Shown: positions 8,941-18,419, counted from the first letter of the stretch. The stretch: DNA of 64,000 nucleotides from JBCBWG01 sp038523925 (GCA_038523925.1 JBCBIY010000001.1:310001-374000), one strand, 5' to 3'. The notes: generated from the letters alone by a model not told the origin. Numbers and translations: made by a program.

Positions 8941-10404
8941 ATGACCTCACTTGCCGAACTGACACCGATCCTGCCGGAGCTGATCGTCGCCGTGGGTGCG
9001 ATGGCGCTCCTGATGCTCGGCGTTTTCCTGCCTGAGACCGACGAGCAGGCGGAGCGGATTGGCTGGCTCGCGATCGGCGTCCTGGTGACTGCTGGGTTCG
9101 TGCTGGTCCAGAACGGCTGGGCACCTTCGCGCGTGTTTGACGGTGCCTTCGTCACCGACGGGTTCGCGGTCTTCATGAAGCTGCTTGTGCTGGGAGGGGC
9201 GGGCGTTGCCCTCATCCTTGCGTTCGACGAGTTCCGCCGCTTGGGCATCATGCGCTTTGAATACCCGGTGCTGATCCTGCTCTCGACCGTCGGCATGATG
9301 GTCATGGTCTCGGCCGGCGACCTCATCGCGCTCTACATCGGGCTCGAGCTGCAGTCGCTTGCGCTCTACGTGGTCGCCGCTTACCGGCGCGATAGCATCA
9401 AGGCGAGTGAGGCGGGGCTCAAATACTTCGTCCTTGGCGCGCTCTCTTCGGGCATGCTGCTTTATGGGGCATCGCTGATCTACGGCTTTACGGGCTCGGT
9501 CAACTTCCAGGTGATCGCGAATGCCGCGAAGGGTCCGGAGGCTGCAAGCAACCTCTGGCTGATCTTCGGCCTTGTGTTCTTGCTCGTCGGGCTCGCGTTC
9601 AAGATCTCGGCTGTGCCGTTCCACATGTGGACGCCGGATGTTTACGAAGGCTCGGCAACGAGCGTTACCGCATTCTTTTCAGCAGCGCCCAAGGTCGCTG
9701 CGATGGCGCTGCTCGTCCGCGTCATGCTCGATGCGTTTCCAGGCATTGGGCTGCAATGGCAGCAGATCATCGCGTTCCTCGCGGTCGCCTCGATGTTGCT
9801 TGGCGCATTCGCCGCGATCGGGCAGACCGACATCAAGCGCATGCTCGCCTACTCGTCGATCGCCAACATCGGCTTTGCGCTGATCGGCCTTGCAGCCAAC
9901 AGCGAGCAGGGCACGCAGGGCGTGCTGATCTACATGGCGATCTACCTGGTGATGACGCTCGGCGCGTTTGCCTGTGTCCTCGCGATGCGCCGCGATGACA
10001 GCGCGGTCACTGAGATCTCTGAACTTGCAGGCCTTGCGCAGACCAACCTGCCGGTCGCGGTTGCGTTGATGGTGCTGATGTTCTCGATGGCCGGCATCCC
10101 GCCGCTCGCCGGCTTCTGGGGCAAGTACTACGTCTTCCTCGCAGCGATCGAAGGCGCGCAGCAGCAGCCTGCACTGTACATCCTCGCCGTCGTTGGCGTC
10201 CTGGCGAGCGTGGTTGGCGTCGTCTACTACCTCAACATCGTCGGCAAGATGTTCTTTGCCGAACCCGCTGAAGCGTTCGCGCCGGTCCCCGCGAAAACGT
10301 ACGCTGTGATCATGGCGTCCACGATCATCACGATCGCAGGCTTCCTCGCGCTCGGGCCCTTCGTCGACGTCGCGGCTGCCGCGGCGAAGGCGTTCCAGTA
10401 TTAG
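8941..10404 (+). CDS. nuoN: NADH-quinone oxidoreductase subunit N
   Basis: NuoN is the third antiporter-like subunit, next to the NuoK/J/A part of the membrane arm. The 487-residue protein shows LYIGLELQSLALYVVAAY, PFHMWTPDVYEGSATSVTAF and GQTDIKRMLAYSSIANIGF, all standard for NuoN. The start ATG at 8941 begins MTSLAELTPILPELIVA. It is the last nuo gene here; birA begins 52 bp downstream, the usual alphaproteobacterial order. Confidence 0.97.
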   Translation: MTSLAELTPILPELIVAVGAMALLMLGVFLPETDEQAERIGWLAIGVLVTAGFVLVQNGWAPSRVFDGAFVTDGFAVFMKLLVLGGAGVALILAFDEFRRLGIMRFEYPVLILLSTVGMMVMVSAGDLIALYIGLELQSLALYVVAAYRRDSIKASEAGLKYFVLGALSSGMLLYGASLIYGFTGSVNFQVIANAAKGPEAASNLWLIFGLVFLLVGLAFKISAVPFHMWTPDVYEGSATSVTAFFSAAPKVAAMALLVRVMLDAFPGIGLQWQQIIAFLAVASMLLGAFAAIGQTDIKRMLAYSSIANIGFALIGLAANSEQGTQGVLIYMAIYLVMTLGAFACVLAMRRDDSAVTEISELAGLAQTNLPVAVALMVLMFSMAGIPPLAGFWGKYYVFLAAIEGAQQQPALYILAVVGVLASVVGVVYYLNIVGKMFFAEPAEAFAPVPAKTYAVIMASTIITIAGFLALGPFVDVAAAAAKAFQY

Positions 10405-10456
10405 CGGGGCGGGCGACCGTCCGGCCTGGCCCGAGGAGACGTTCGACGGCACGCGG

Positions 10457-11209
10457 GTGGTCGCGCTGGACGAGGTCGACTCGACAAACACTGACGCGAT
10501 GCGCCGCCTGACGTCGGCTAACGTGGCGCCAGACCGACCGTTCTGGGTCGTCTCAGACCTGCAAACAGCGGGGAAGGGCCGCTCGGGCCGGGGCTGGTCT
10601 CACCCGCGGGGCAATCTGGCCGCCAGTCTTGCGCTGCCGGCGCCGGCGGATGCGGAGACCCGCGGTCAGCTCGCGCTCGTCGCGGGGCTTGCGGTCTACG
10701 ACGCTATCGCCGACGCGCTCCGCTCGGTTGCGCCGACCGCCCGCATCGAACTCAAATGGCCCAACGACGTCCTTGTCGAACGTGCCAAAATATCGGGCAT
10801 TCTGATCGAGGCGACCGAGATCGCAGGCGCGTGGTGGGCGGTCGTCGGTTGTGGCATCAACATTGTTTCAGCCCCGGAGATTGCCGGGCGGGCTGCGATT
10901 TCGATGAACGAAATGGGAACCGACACGTCGGCGCCAGAAGTCTTGAAAGCCGTCGCGACGAACTGGTCGCGCCATCTCGAGCTTTGGCGGCACGGTGAAA
11001 ACTTTGCGGCAATTCGCGCGCGGTGGTTGCAGTCCAGTCTGCCAATCGACACATCACTGACGGTAAACGCAGGTGACGAGCAGGTCGCCGGCTATTTTGC
11101 CGGCCTCGGCCCGCGGGGCGAGCTTCTCATCAAAGACCCATCTGGACGTATTCGGCGTGTAACGTTCGGGGACGTCGCCATCGCGCCATCACGCGGCATT
11201 GAGGACTGA
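10457..11209 (+). CDS. birA: Biotin--[acetyl-CoA-carboxylase] ligase (no DNA-binding domain)
   Basis: The enzyme makes biotinyl-AMP and transfers biotin to carboxylase carrier lysines. The frame from GTG at 10457 gives 250 residues. EVDSTNTDAMRR, GKGRSGRGW (biotinyl-AMP loop) and KWPNDVLV (catalytic lysine) are present, followed by the small C-terminal SH3-like domain. There is no N-terminal helix-turn-helix, so it is a ligase only, not a biotin-operon repressor. The start is uncertain: the conserved fold could use a few more residues upstream, and the purine-rich GAGGAG lies about 20 bases from the GTG. The gene ends two bases before rnj. Confidence 0.9.
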   Translation: MVALDEVDSTNTDAMRRLTSANVAPDRPFWVVSDLQTAGKGRSGRGWSHPRGNLAASLALPAPADAETRGQLALVAGLAVYDAIADALRSVAPTARIELKWPNDVLVERAKISGILIEATEIAGAWWAVVGCGINIVSAPEIAGRAAISMNEMGTDTSAPEVLKAVATNWSRHLELWRHGENFAAIRARWLQSSLPIDTSLTVNAGDEQVAGYFAGLGPRGELLIKDPSGRIRRVTFGDVAIAPSRGIED

Positions 11210-11211
11210 AT

Positions 11212-12915
11212 ATGACGGATAAAGCGCCCCAGAGCGGGGCCGCGACGGACGAAGTCGTATTCATGCCGCTGGGTGGTGCCGGCGAAATCGGCATGAATGT
11301 CTACCTCTACGGGATCGGGCCACAGGACGACCGCCAGTGGTTGATGCTGGATTTGGGGCTGACGTTCCCGGGCGTCGAAGAGCCGGGCGTTGACGTCATC
11401 CTGCCGGACCTCACGTTCGTGCGTGAAGAAAAGGCGGCTCTTGCAGGCCTCGTGATCACACACGCGCACGAGGACCACATCGGCGCCGTCATCGAGCTTT
11501 GGCCATCGCTGCAGGTGCCGGTCTACGCGACGCCGTTCGCCGCCGGCATGTTGCGCGCGAAGCTCAATGAGTTTGGCGCGGCCGCCACGCCTGACATCCA
11601 CGAGATCAAGCCAGGCGCGCGCCAGAAAATTGGCCGCTTCGACATCGAACTCGTCGACATGTCTCACTCGATTCCGGAGACGTCGGCGATTGCGATGCGG
11701 ACCGGCCACGGGATCATTTTGCACACCGCCGACTGGAAGCTCGATCCCGAGCCCTACGTCGGCAACTCAACCGACATCGAAAAGCTGAAGGCGCTCGGCA
11801 AAGAAGGCATCACGGCGCTTATCTGCGATTCAACGAACGCGATGCGCGATGGGCGTTCGCCGTCCGAAGCTGAAATCGCAGCGTCGCTCGCGAAGATTGT
11901 CAAAGACTGTCCGCGCCGCGTCTGCATCACGACGTTCTCGTCGAACGTTGCCCGCATCAAAGCGATTGCGGATGCGGCGACCGCGACCGGCCGCACGTTC
12001 GTTGTCGCTGGACGCGCGCTGCATCGCGTGATCCAGGTTGCGATCGATACGGGCTACTTGCCCGAAGACTTCACCTATCACGACCAGGACTCGGTGAAGT
12101 CGATCCCAGCAGCCAACGTTCTGCTGCTTGTCACGGGAAGTCAGGGCGAAGGCCGTGCGGCGCTCGCGCGCATCGCCGACGACGACCACCCAACCATCTC
12201 GCTCGATCCGGGCGACGCGGTGATTTACTCGTCGCGCACGATCCCCGGCAACGAGAAGTCGGTCTTGCGCGTGCAGAACAAGCTTGCCGACATGGGCGTC
12301 AGCATCATCACTGACAACGATGCGCTCGTCCACGTCACCGGTCACCCGCGGCGCGACGAGCTCAAAGAGATGTTCGAGTGGACCAGCCCCAAGCTGCTTG
12401 TCCCGATGCATGGCGAGTCGCGGCACCTGCAGGAGAACGCGAAGCTGGCTAAGGCTGCAGGCATCAAGTCCGTGCCGGATGTGCGCAACGGCAAGATGGT
12501 GCGCCTTGCGCCCAACGGCGGGACGATCATCGACGAGGCGCCGACCGGCCGGCTCTACCGCGACGGCAAGTTGATCATTCCGGAAGGCGAGGGCTCCGTC
12601 CGTGAGCGGCGTAAGCTTGCCCACGTTGGGATTATCTTCGTCAGCGTCGTCACAAACGAGAAGGGCGACGTGATCGCAGATCCCGACGCCACCCTTGACG
12701 GCGTGCCCTTCGAGACGCACGACGGCAGCTCGATGGAGGATCTCGTCCTCGACACGATCGACGCGACCGTCGAAGGCATGAACCCGAAGCGCAGGCGCGA
12801 TCCTGATGCGCTGGCCGATAGCGTGAAGCGCGCGGTCCGCAATGCCGTCGACCAGGTTTGGCGGAAGCGGCCGATCGTCAAAGTGCTCGTCAGCGTTGTC
12901 GAGCGGAAACGTTAG
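11212..12915 (+). CDS. rnj: Ribonuclease J
   Basis: RNase J is a metallo-beta-lactamase/beta-CASP ribonuclease with endo- and 5' exonuclease activity in RNA maturation and decay. The 567-residue protein carries the HxHxDH zinc motif THAHEDHIGAV (His84, His86, Asp88, His89). Further metal and beta-CASP motifs follow: DMSHSIPET, HTADWKLDP, TGSQGEG and VHVTGHPRRDELKEM. The C-terminal domain ends in KRPIVKVLVSVVERKR. The ATG at 11212 has GAGGACTG upstream and overlaps birA's end region, fitting an operon that continues from nuoN. Confidence 0.95.
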   Translation: MTDKAPQSGAATDEVVFMPLGGAGEIGMNVYLYGIGPQDDRQWLMLDLGLTFPGVEEPGVDVILPDLTFVREEKAALAGLVITHAHEDHIGAVIELWPSLQVPVYATPFAAGMLRAKLNEFGAAATPDIHEIKPGARQKIGRFDIELVDMSHSIPETSAIAMRTGHGIILHTADWKLDPEPYVGNSTDIEKLKALGKEGITALICDSTNAMRDGRSPSEAEIAASLAKIVKDCPRRVCITTFSSNVARIKAIADAATATGRTFVVAGRALHRVIQVAIDTGYLPEDFTYHDQDSVKSIPAANVLLLVTGSQGEGRAALARIADDDHPTISLDPGDAVIYSSRTIPGNEKSVLRVQNKLADMGVSIITDNDALVHVTGHPRRDELKEMFEWTSPKLLVPMHGESRHLQENAKLAKAAGIKSVPDVRNGKMVRLAPNGGTIIDEAPTGRLYRDGKLIIPEGEGSVRERRKLAHVGIIFVSVVTNEKGDVIADPDATLDGVPFETHDGSSMEDLVLDTIDATVEGMNPKRRRDPDALADSVKRAVRNAVDQVWRKRPIVKVLVSVVERKR

Positions 12916-12949
12916 ACAGCAGGCCCAAGGGGGTAGGGGAGCGCGGCGC

Positions 12950-13354
12950 ATGATCGGACGTCTCAACCATGTCGCCATCGCGGTCAGCGATCTGGCCGCC
13001 GCCAGTGCGGTCTACCGCGACACGCTCGGCGCCGAAGTCGGCGCGCCTCAGGCCGAGCCGGACCACGGCGTGACGGTCGTGTTCATCACGCTACCAAACA
13101 CCAAGATCGAACTGCTTGAGCCGCTTGGTGAGGGCTCGCCGATCGCCAAGTTCCTCGCCACCAATCCCGCCGGTGGCATCCACCATGTCTGCTACGAGGT
13201 CGACGACATCATCGCCGCACGCGACAAACTCCAGGCCGAGGGCGCACGCGTGCTCGGCGATGGCGAACCAAAGATCGGCGCGCACGGAAAGCCAGTGCTG
13301 TTTCTGCACCCCAAGGACTTTTGCGGCACGCTTGTCGAATTGGAGCAGGTCTAG
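12950..13354 (+). CDS. mce: Methylmalonyl-CoA epimerase
   Basis: A 134-residue vicinal-oxygen-chelate protein that interconverts (2R)- and (2S)-methylmalonyl-CoA in propionyl-CoA metabolism. Metal-ligand positions are visible in GRLNHVAIAV (His), GGIHHVCYEV (His) and CGTLVELEQV (Glu). The longer open frame from 12842 overlaps rnj; the ATG at 12950, preceded by GGGGAG, gives the family's normal length and N-terminus. The gene is abutted by the DUF1467 gene at its stop. Confidence 0.92.
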   Translation: MIGRLNHVAIAVSDLAAASAVYRDTLGAEVGAPQAEPDHGVTVVFITLPNTKIELLEPLGEGSPIAKFLATNPAGGIHHVCYEVDDIIAARDKLQAEGARVLGDGEPKIGAHGKPVLFLHPKDFCGTLVELEQV

Positions 13355-13627
13355 ATGGAGTGGGTATTCGCGATTGCGGTTTACTTCGTGACCTGGTGGA
13401 TCGTGCTCTTTGCCGTCCTGCCCTACTTTGCGCGGCCGCAGCACGAGGCCGGCGAAATCGTGCCCGGCACACCAGAGAGCGCGCCGGCAGACTTCAGCCT
13501 TTGGCGGCTGGTGCTCGTCAACACGCTCGTGTCGCTGGTGGTCTTTGCGGGGCTATGGGCGCTGATCGTGTTCGATCCCTGGCAGCTCGGACAGCCACCT
13601 GACCTGCTCCCTCAAGGTGAAAGCTAG
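13355..13627 (+). CDS. DUF1467 family membrane protein
   Basis: The 90-residue protein has two hydrophobic segments (about residues 1-27 and 49-72) linked by a polar loop with PQHEAGEIVPGTPESAP. This matches DUF1467 proteins, which in Alphaproteobacteria follow mce, as here. The function is unknown. The ATG immediately follows the mce TAG. Its own stop shares the palindromic CTAG (13624-13627) with the stop of the convergent histidine-kinase gene. Confidence 0.85.
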   Translation: MEWVFAIAVYFVTWWIVLFAVLPYFARPQHEAGEIVPGTPESAPADFSLWRLVLVNTLVSLVVFAGLWALIVFDPWQLGQPPDLLPQGES

Positions 13628-14841
13628 GCCGACTGGCCGATAGCCGGTTCGCCGGGGAGCGGCATGGTAAACTCGATCGTCGTCAGCTCGGGCCGCGACA
13701 CCGCTCGCAACCGGCCGTCGTGCGCGCGGGCAATTTGGTCGCAAATATAGAGCCCAAGGCCGAGCCCGCCTTCGCCGTTCTTCTGCGGCCGTTCAAACGG
13801 CAGGAACAGGTTGCCGAGCCGCTCAGGCGGAATGGGTTTGCCTTCGTTCGAGACCGCGATGTGAAGCAGGCCATCGCCGGCGCCCGCGGTCAGCTTGACC
13901 GGTCGCCCTTCCGCACCATGTTGGACTGCGTTGGCGACGAGGTTCGAGATCATCTGCCCAATCCGCTGCGGGTCGCAGGTAACCGGTGGGATCGCGGCGA
14001 TCTCGGTATCTATTGACGCGTGCGTCGCGGCCGAGACCTCGTTCACGACCCCGCCGATGATTGTCGTGATGTCGACGTCGTTGACCGTGAAGGCTTTGAT
14101 GCCGCCGCCAAGCCGGCCGCGCGCGAAGTCCATCAGGTTGGTGATGATGGATTCCATCCGGTGCGCCGCCTTCTGCATCTCGTCGAGAACAAGCGTGCGT
14201 TGTTCTTCGCGCGCGCCCCCGCTCAACATCCGAATGCCAGCCTTCAGGCTCGCCAACGGGTTCCTCAGGTCATGCCCGACAACGGCAATGAACTGCTCGC
14301 GCAGGCGTGCGGTCTGGCGTTCATCGACGAGATTTGTTTGGCTCTTGCGGAGGCGCGAGCGCGCGTCGAGCTGTGAGGCGACAAGTTCGGCAAGCAGCTC
14401 AAACGTCTCGACCGTCGCGCCGTTCTTGAGCGACCGCGCCTTCCTGTCCATTGCGCAAAGCGTGCCGAAGAAGGTCCCATCACGTCGGCGGATCGGAACC
14501 GAGATGTAGCTCTTCAAACCCATGGCGTTGGCGAGTGCGTCATTGGCGTATCGTTCGTCGGTCGCCAGATCCTCAATGACGAGGCTCTCGTGACAACGCC
14601 GGACCTCGTTGCAAAGCGTATCATCGACCGGCACGCGGTCGCCGGATTTTATATTGAGCCCAGCGTCATCGAGGACCTGACAGGCGATCCACTCTTTATC
14701 CGTCAGCCGCGAGACGGAGCTGAAGCGCATACCGGTCAGGCGGCAACACACGTCGAGAACCTCTGCAACTTGCGGAATTGCGCGAACGTCGCGGATGTCC
14801 TGTTCTGTTGCGGCTTGATATTCAGCGTCAAAACTACTCAT
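13624..14841 (-). CDS. GAF-domain sensor histidine kinase
   Basis: The 405-residue soluble kinase has an N-terminal GAF domain (about residues 20-160, including SYISVPIRRRDGTFFGTLCA). A DHp helix follows with the phospho-acceptor in VVGHDLRNPLASL (His190), then an HATPase domain with N-box NLVANAVQHG and G-box GEGGLGLGLYICDQIA. No membrane segment is seen, so it probably senses a cytoplasmic ligand, light or redox signal. No response-regulator gene adjoins it, so its partner is elsewhere. GAF-HisKA proteins of this type often end directly after HATPase, as this one does. Confidence 0.88.
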   Translation of the reverse strand: MSSFDAEYQAATEQDIRDVRAIPQVAEVLDVCCRLTGMRFSSVSRLTDKEWIACQVLDDAGLNIKSGDRVPVDDTLCNEVRRCHESLVIEDLATDERYANDALANAMGLKSYISVPIRRRDGTFFGTLCAMDRKARSLKNGATVETFELLAELVASQLDARSRLRKSQTNLVDERQTARLREQFIAVVGHDLRNPLASLKAGIRMLSGGAREEQRTLVLDEMQKAAHRMESIITNLMDFARGRLGGGIKAFTVNDVDITTIIGGVVNEVSAATHASIDTEIAAIPPVTCDPQRIGQMISNLVANAVQHGAEGRPVKLTAGAGDGLLHIAVSNEGKPIPPERLGNLFLPFERPQKNGEGGLGLGLYICDQIARAHDGRLRAVSRPELTTIEFTMPLPGEPAIGQSA

Positions 14842-14990
14842 GAGACCGAACCTCCAATCGCACGCAATTGGTCCTCGCAGTCTTTTTACCGCCTCAACGT
14901 GTCAGACGAACACGCGATTTTTGCTTGCCGGTGCGACTGATCCAACCAGCTCGTTGGATGTGGCGAACTAATAGCCTGATTGGTCGCCGG

Positions 14991-16148
14991 CTAGCGCGAC
15001 TGAAGCGGGTTGGCTCGCTTCAAATCGATCTGTGGGCTGCGGACCTCGCCGCGCGCAAGACCCGCGCTCCAGTCGAGCACAGAGCCCGAATACTCTTCGT
15101 CGTAAGCGTTCTTGAGGTTCTCAAGCGAGAGCGCGATTTCGCCGAGGGCGAACGCAAGCGCGTTGTCGAGCATTGACCCGAATCTGTCGTCGCTATCCTG
15201 ACGAACGCTCCCGCGTGCCTGATCAAGTTTCGATTGCAACGCGTCGAACGCGCCATCGTCGCGTTCGGCGTCTTCGGCGATCGATTTGATGACGTCGCAC
15301 GCCGTCTCGCGGAAATCGGTAAGGGCGTTCTGCAAATCCTCATGATCAGCAACAGACGAATCCTTGCTCGCATCGCCAATGCGCTCGATCAAAACAATCG
15401 ACGTGTAGAGTTTCTCGACTTGATCGATGCGTTGCTCAAGCGGCGAACTGTCGGCGAGCTGAACACCGTCGGCGGCCGTGCGTGCCTCGCTTATGGCGCT
15501 CGTGTAGCGTTGGCGCGCGTCGTCGGTGTCTTCGTCACCGGCCACACCAGCCGCCTTGCTGATTTTGCCCGAGAGAAGATCAGCGCAGGCATGCAGCGCG
15601 GTGCGCAACTTGCGGCCGGTGCGCCGGCTCGCGGTTTCCGGCCAAACGAGAAGCGCGACGGCGACGCCGATCCCGCCGCCAAGCATGATCGCAAGGAACC
15701 GGTCGAGTGCGGTATCGATCGCGTTGCTTTCAGCGCCAAGGGCAATGGCAACGCCGGCGACCACGCCGTACCGCCAATCCGGGCGAAAGCCTGCTGCGAG
15801 ATTGATGACAAACATCGTTATGGCGAGCGAGACGGCCGTCCCGTAGCCAAACGGAATTGCAAAGATCGTGAGCACCCCAATGACGCTGCCGACGAATGTC
15901 GCAAGCGCGCGGTCAATGGCCGCCGATAGCGTGTTGCCGACGCTCGGTTGGATGACGAGAACGGCGGATAACGCACCGACGAACATTTCACTCATGCCGA
16001 GCGTGCGCATCACAACAAACGTGATGGCCACCGCCGCGGCCGACTGCACCGCGAGGTGCAATGCGTAGAGCGCGCTCTCGTACGTGATGCCCCAGCCACG
16101 GAGGCGGTTCGTGATGCTGTCAGAAAACGGAAGGTCGAAAGAGGCCAC
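14991..16148 (-). CDS. FUSC family membrane protein (aromatic-acid-exporter-like)
   Basis: From the GTG at 16148 the product has 385 residues. Six hydrophobic helices lie in about residues 20-175, including FVGALSAVLVIQPSVGNTLS and FVGSVIGVLTIFAIP, the pattern of FUSC/ArAE_1 proteins related to AaeB. A roughly 200-residue acidic cytoplasmic, helix-rich C-terminal domain follows. Relatives export aromatic acids or are of unknown function. The open frame extends further upstream to 16319, but that stretch is polar and unlike the family; GCGGAG lies about 11 bases before the GTG. It is on the same strand as the kinase gene, 149 bp away. Confidence 0.75.
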   Translation of the reverse strand: MASFDLPFSDSITNRLRGWGITYESALYALHLAVQSAAAVAITFVVMRTLGMSEMFVGALSAVLVIQPSVGNTLSAAIDRALATFVGSVIGVLTIFAIPFGYGTAVSLAITMFVINLAAGFRPDWRYGVVAGVAIALGAESNAIDTALDRFLAIMLGGGIGVAVALLVWPETASRRTGRKLRTALHACADLLSGKISKAAGVAGDEDTDDARQRYTSAISEARTAADGVQLADSSPLEQRIDQVEKLYTSIVLIERIGDASKDSSVADHEDLQNALTDFRETACDVIKSIAEDAERDDGAFDALQSKLDQARGSVRQDSDDRFGSMLDNALAFALGEIALSLENLKNAYDEEYSGSVLDWSAGLARGEVRSPQIDLKRANPLQSR

Positions 16149-16242
16149 GGCCCTGGCTCCGCGCAATATTGCCGAATTGCTGCGTCGCCAACGCCTCACA
16201 TTGCAAAGCGTTCCGGGCGCGGTCGCGCGGCCGGTGCCATCG

Positions 16243-16788
16243 TCAGAACGGTTTGATGAGCTCGTAGGTGATGCGAACGGTGCAGAGTGCGCGATCTTTC
16301 GCGGCGCGTTCGACAGCAACGGTCAGCCGCGTTGACGGGTCGACAACCGCGGTCGTCCTGATGTCGAGCGCGTCACCGGTGCGTGCGCCGGTTGTCCGCC
16401 ACGACGCACGGGCGTGGCGCGCGCGGTAGTGGCGCGTGACGGTGTCGGCATAAAACTGCGCACACGCGGTCACCGACGCCATGCCTCTGCGGCTGGATCG
16501 TTCGACGATGAACTTATCGACAGTGCTCGCGTCGGAATGCGCAAGCAGCCGCCACGTCCTGCCGAGGTGTTTGATGTAGGCCGCGATGCCATAAGCGCCG
16601 TCGCACACGGGTCCGGGGAAGGCGTTGCGGTCGCGCTTGCGAATCTCAGTCAGCGCTGCCGCGTGCGTCATGCCGAGTGTGAGGGTGTCGAACGGGCCAC
16701 CGCCGGCGCGGGGCACCGCGGCCAAGCCGCCGACCGCGATGACGACGGCGCCAAGGGCGAGCGCAAGACTGGTGTCTGCGAGCTTCAT
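16243..16788 (-). CDS. Hypothetical exported protein
   Basis: I start the gene at the ATG at 16788, which opens with a typical Sec signal (MKLADTSLALALGAVVIAVGG, cleavage probably near residues 25-30). The mature part, about 150 residues, contains three cysteines and a conserved-looking TACAQFYADTVTRHYRAR segment. No family was recognised. It is probably periplasmic. It is divergent from proS, with about 170 bp between them for both promoters, and is followed on the same strand by the FUSC gene. Confidence 0.6.
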   Translation of the reverse strand: MKLADTSLALALGAVVIAVGGLAAVPRAGGGPFDTLTLGMTHAAALTEIRKRDRNAFPGPVCDGAYGIAAYIKHLGRTWRLLAHSDASTVDKFIVERSSRRGMASVTACAQFYADTVTRHYRARHARASWRTTGARTGDALDIRTTAVVDPSTRLTVAVERAAKDRALCTVRITYELIKPF

Positions 16789-16957
16789 TAATCTCACGCG
16801 CGAGCGGTACAAATGAGTGGTGAGGATATGCTCGCAGTCGGCGTAGAACAACGCGAATGCAGGGCCCGCCGGACAAAGCGTCTGGTTGCGTGTCGTGGCC
16901 GGTGCAAGTAACCCCAACGCATAACGGTTTGCCCGAACGTCCCGGAAGGCCCGCACG

Positions 16958-18304
16958 ATGCGCCTCAGCCGCTACTTTCTGCCGATCCTGCGCGACACGC
17001 CTAAAGAGGCTGAGATCGTCTCGCACCAGTTGATGCTGCGCGCCGGTATGGTCCGGCAGGCGTCGGCCGGCATTTATTCGTGGCTGCCGCTCGGGCTCAG
17101 GGTGATGAACAAGATCGCCGACATCGTGCGCGAGGAGCAGAACCGCGCTGGCGCCGTCGAACTTCTCATGCCGACGATCCAGTCCGCCGATCTCTGGCGC
17201 GAGTCGGGCCGCTATGAGGCCTACGGCAAGGAGATGCTGCGCATCCAGGACCGCCATGAGCGCGACATGCTGTTCGGCCCGACCAACGAAGAGCTGATTA
17301 CGACCATCTTCCGCGATGGCGTGAAGAGCTACAAAGATCTGCCGCGCAACCTCTATCACATCCAGTGGAAGTTCCGGGACGAGGTGCGTCCGCGGTTCGG
17401 CGTGATGCGCGGCCGAGAGTTTCTGATGAAGGACGCCTACTCGTTCGACTTGACGCCCGAGGACGGCAAGCTCGCTTACAACCGCATGTTCGTTGCCTAC
17501 CTGCGCACGTTCGCGCGGATGGGCCTGAAGTCGATCCCGATGCGGGCCGATACCGGCCCGATCGGCGGCGATGCGAGCCACGAGTTCATCATTCTGGCGG
17601 ATACCGGCGAGAGCCAGGTCTTTGGCCATCAGGATTTGTTCGATGGCCCGATCCCGGATGCCGCTACGGACTTTGACAGCGACCTACAGCCCATCGTCGA
17701 TCGCTGGACATCGCTCTATGCGGCAACCGACGAGCAGCACGACCAGGCAAAGTTCGAGGCCGAAGTCCCGAAAGACAAACGCGTGACAGCGCGCGGCATC
17801 GAGGTCGGCCACATCTTCTTTTTCGGGACGAAGTATTCCGAGCCGATGGGCTGCCGCGTGCAGGGGCCTGACGGGAAGATGGTCGATCTGCAGATGGGCT
17901 CATACGGCGTCGGCGTCTCGCGCCTCGTCGGTGGCATCATTGAGGCAAGCCACGACGACAACGGCATCATCTGGCCGCTGCCGGTGGCGCCGTACGAGGT
18001 CGGCCTGATCAACATCAAAGCGACCGACGCGGCGGCGGCTGGCGAATGCGACCGGATTTACACCGAGCTGACGAACGCCGGCATCGAAGTGCTCTACGAT
18101 GACACAGATGAGCGCGCGGGCGGCAAGTTTGCGACGATGGACCTCATTGGTCTGCCCTATCAGGTGAGCATCGGTCCGCGCGGCCTGAAAGACGGCAACG
18201 CTGAGTTCAAGGACCGTGCAAGCGGCGAAAAGTCAGACGTCTCCTTGAGCGGTGTCGTCGACAAACTCATCAACGACGTGAAGCGCCAGCGTCACTTGGT
18301 TTAG
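16958..18304 (+). CDS. proS: Prolyl-tRNA synthetase, short alphaproteobacterial type
   Basis: This class II synthetase charges tRNA-Pro. Its 448 residues match the compact form that lacks the inserted editing domain of the E. coli enzyme. Motif regions are visible: GIYSWLPLGLRVM, the motif-2 region YHIQWKFRDEVRPRFGVMRGREF and the motif-3 stretch QMGSYGVGVSRLVGGIIE. The anticodon-binding domain occupies about residues 340-448. The absence of the editing domain implies that any Ala-tRNA-Pro correction comes from a separate YbaK/ProX-type protein not seen here. lolC follows, a common order in Hyphomicrobiales. Confidence 0.96.
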   Translation: MRLSRYFLPILRDTPKEAEIVSHQLMLRAGMVRQASAGIYSWLPLGLRVMNKIADIVREEQNRAGAVELLMPTIQSADLWRESGRYEAYGKEMLRIQDRHERDMLFGPTNEELITTIFRDGVKSYKDLPRNLYHIQWKFRDEVRPRFGVMRGREFLMKDAYSFDLTPEDGKLAYNRMFVAYLRTFARMGLKSIPMRADTGPIGGDASHEFIILADTGESQVFGHQDLFDGPIPDAATDFDSDLQPIVDRWTSLYAATDEQHDQAKFEAEVPKDKRVTARGIEVGHIFFFGTKYSEPMGCRVQGPDGKMVDLQMGSYGVGVSRLVGGIIEASHDDNGIIWPLPVAPYEVGLINIKATDAAAAGECDRIYTELTNAGIEVLYDDTDERAGGKFATMDLIGLPYQVSIGPRGLKDGNAEFKDRASGEKSDVSLSGVVDKLINDVKRQRHLV

Positions 18305-18419
18305 CCGACACCGCGCGGTCATCCACAGGGGCCACTTTCCGCCGCATTCGGCCCGATTGTGCGTGCAGCACAAAGGCCAACGCGGTATGCGGGCGGTGGC
18401 AGCAAGGGCCGGGGGACAC

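Noticed and set aside
14942..14960. Small inverted repeat CCAAC ... GTTGG between the kinase and FUSC genes
   Set aside because: Only five base pairs and no T-run; too weak to call a terminator.
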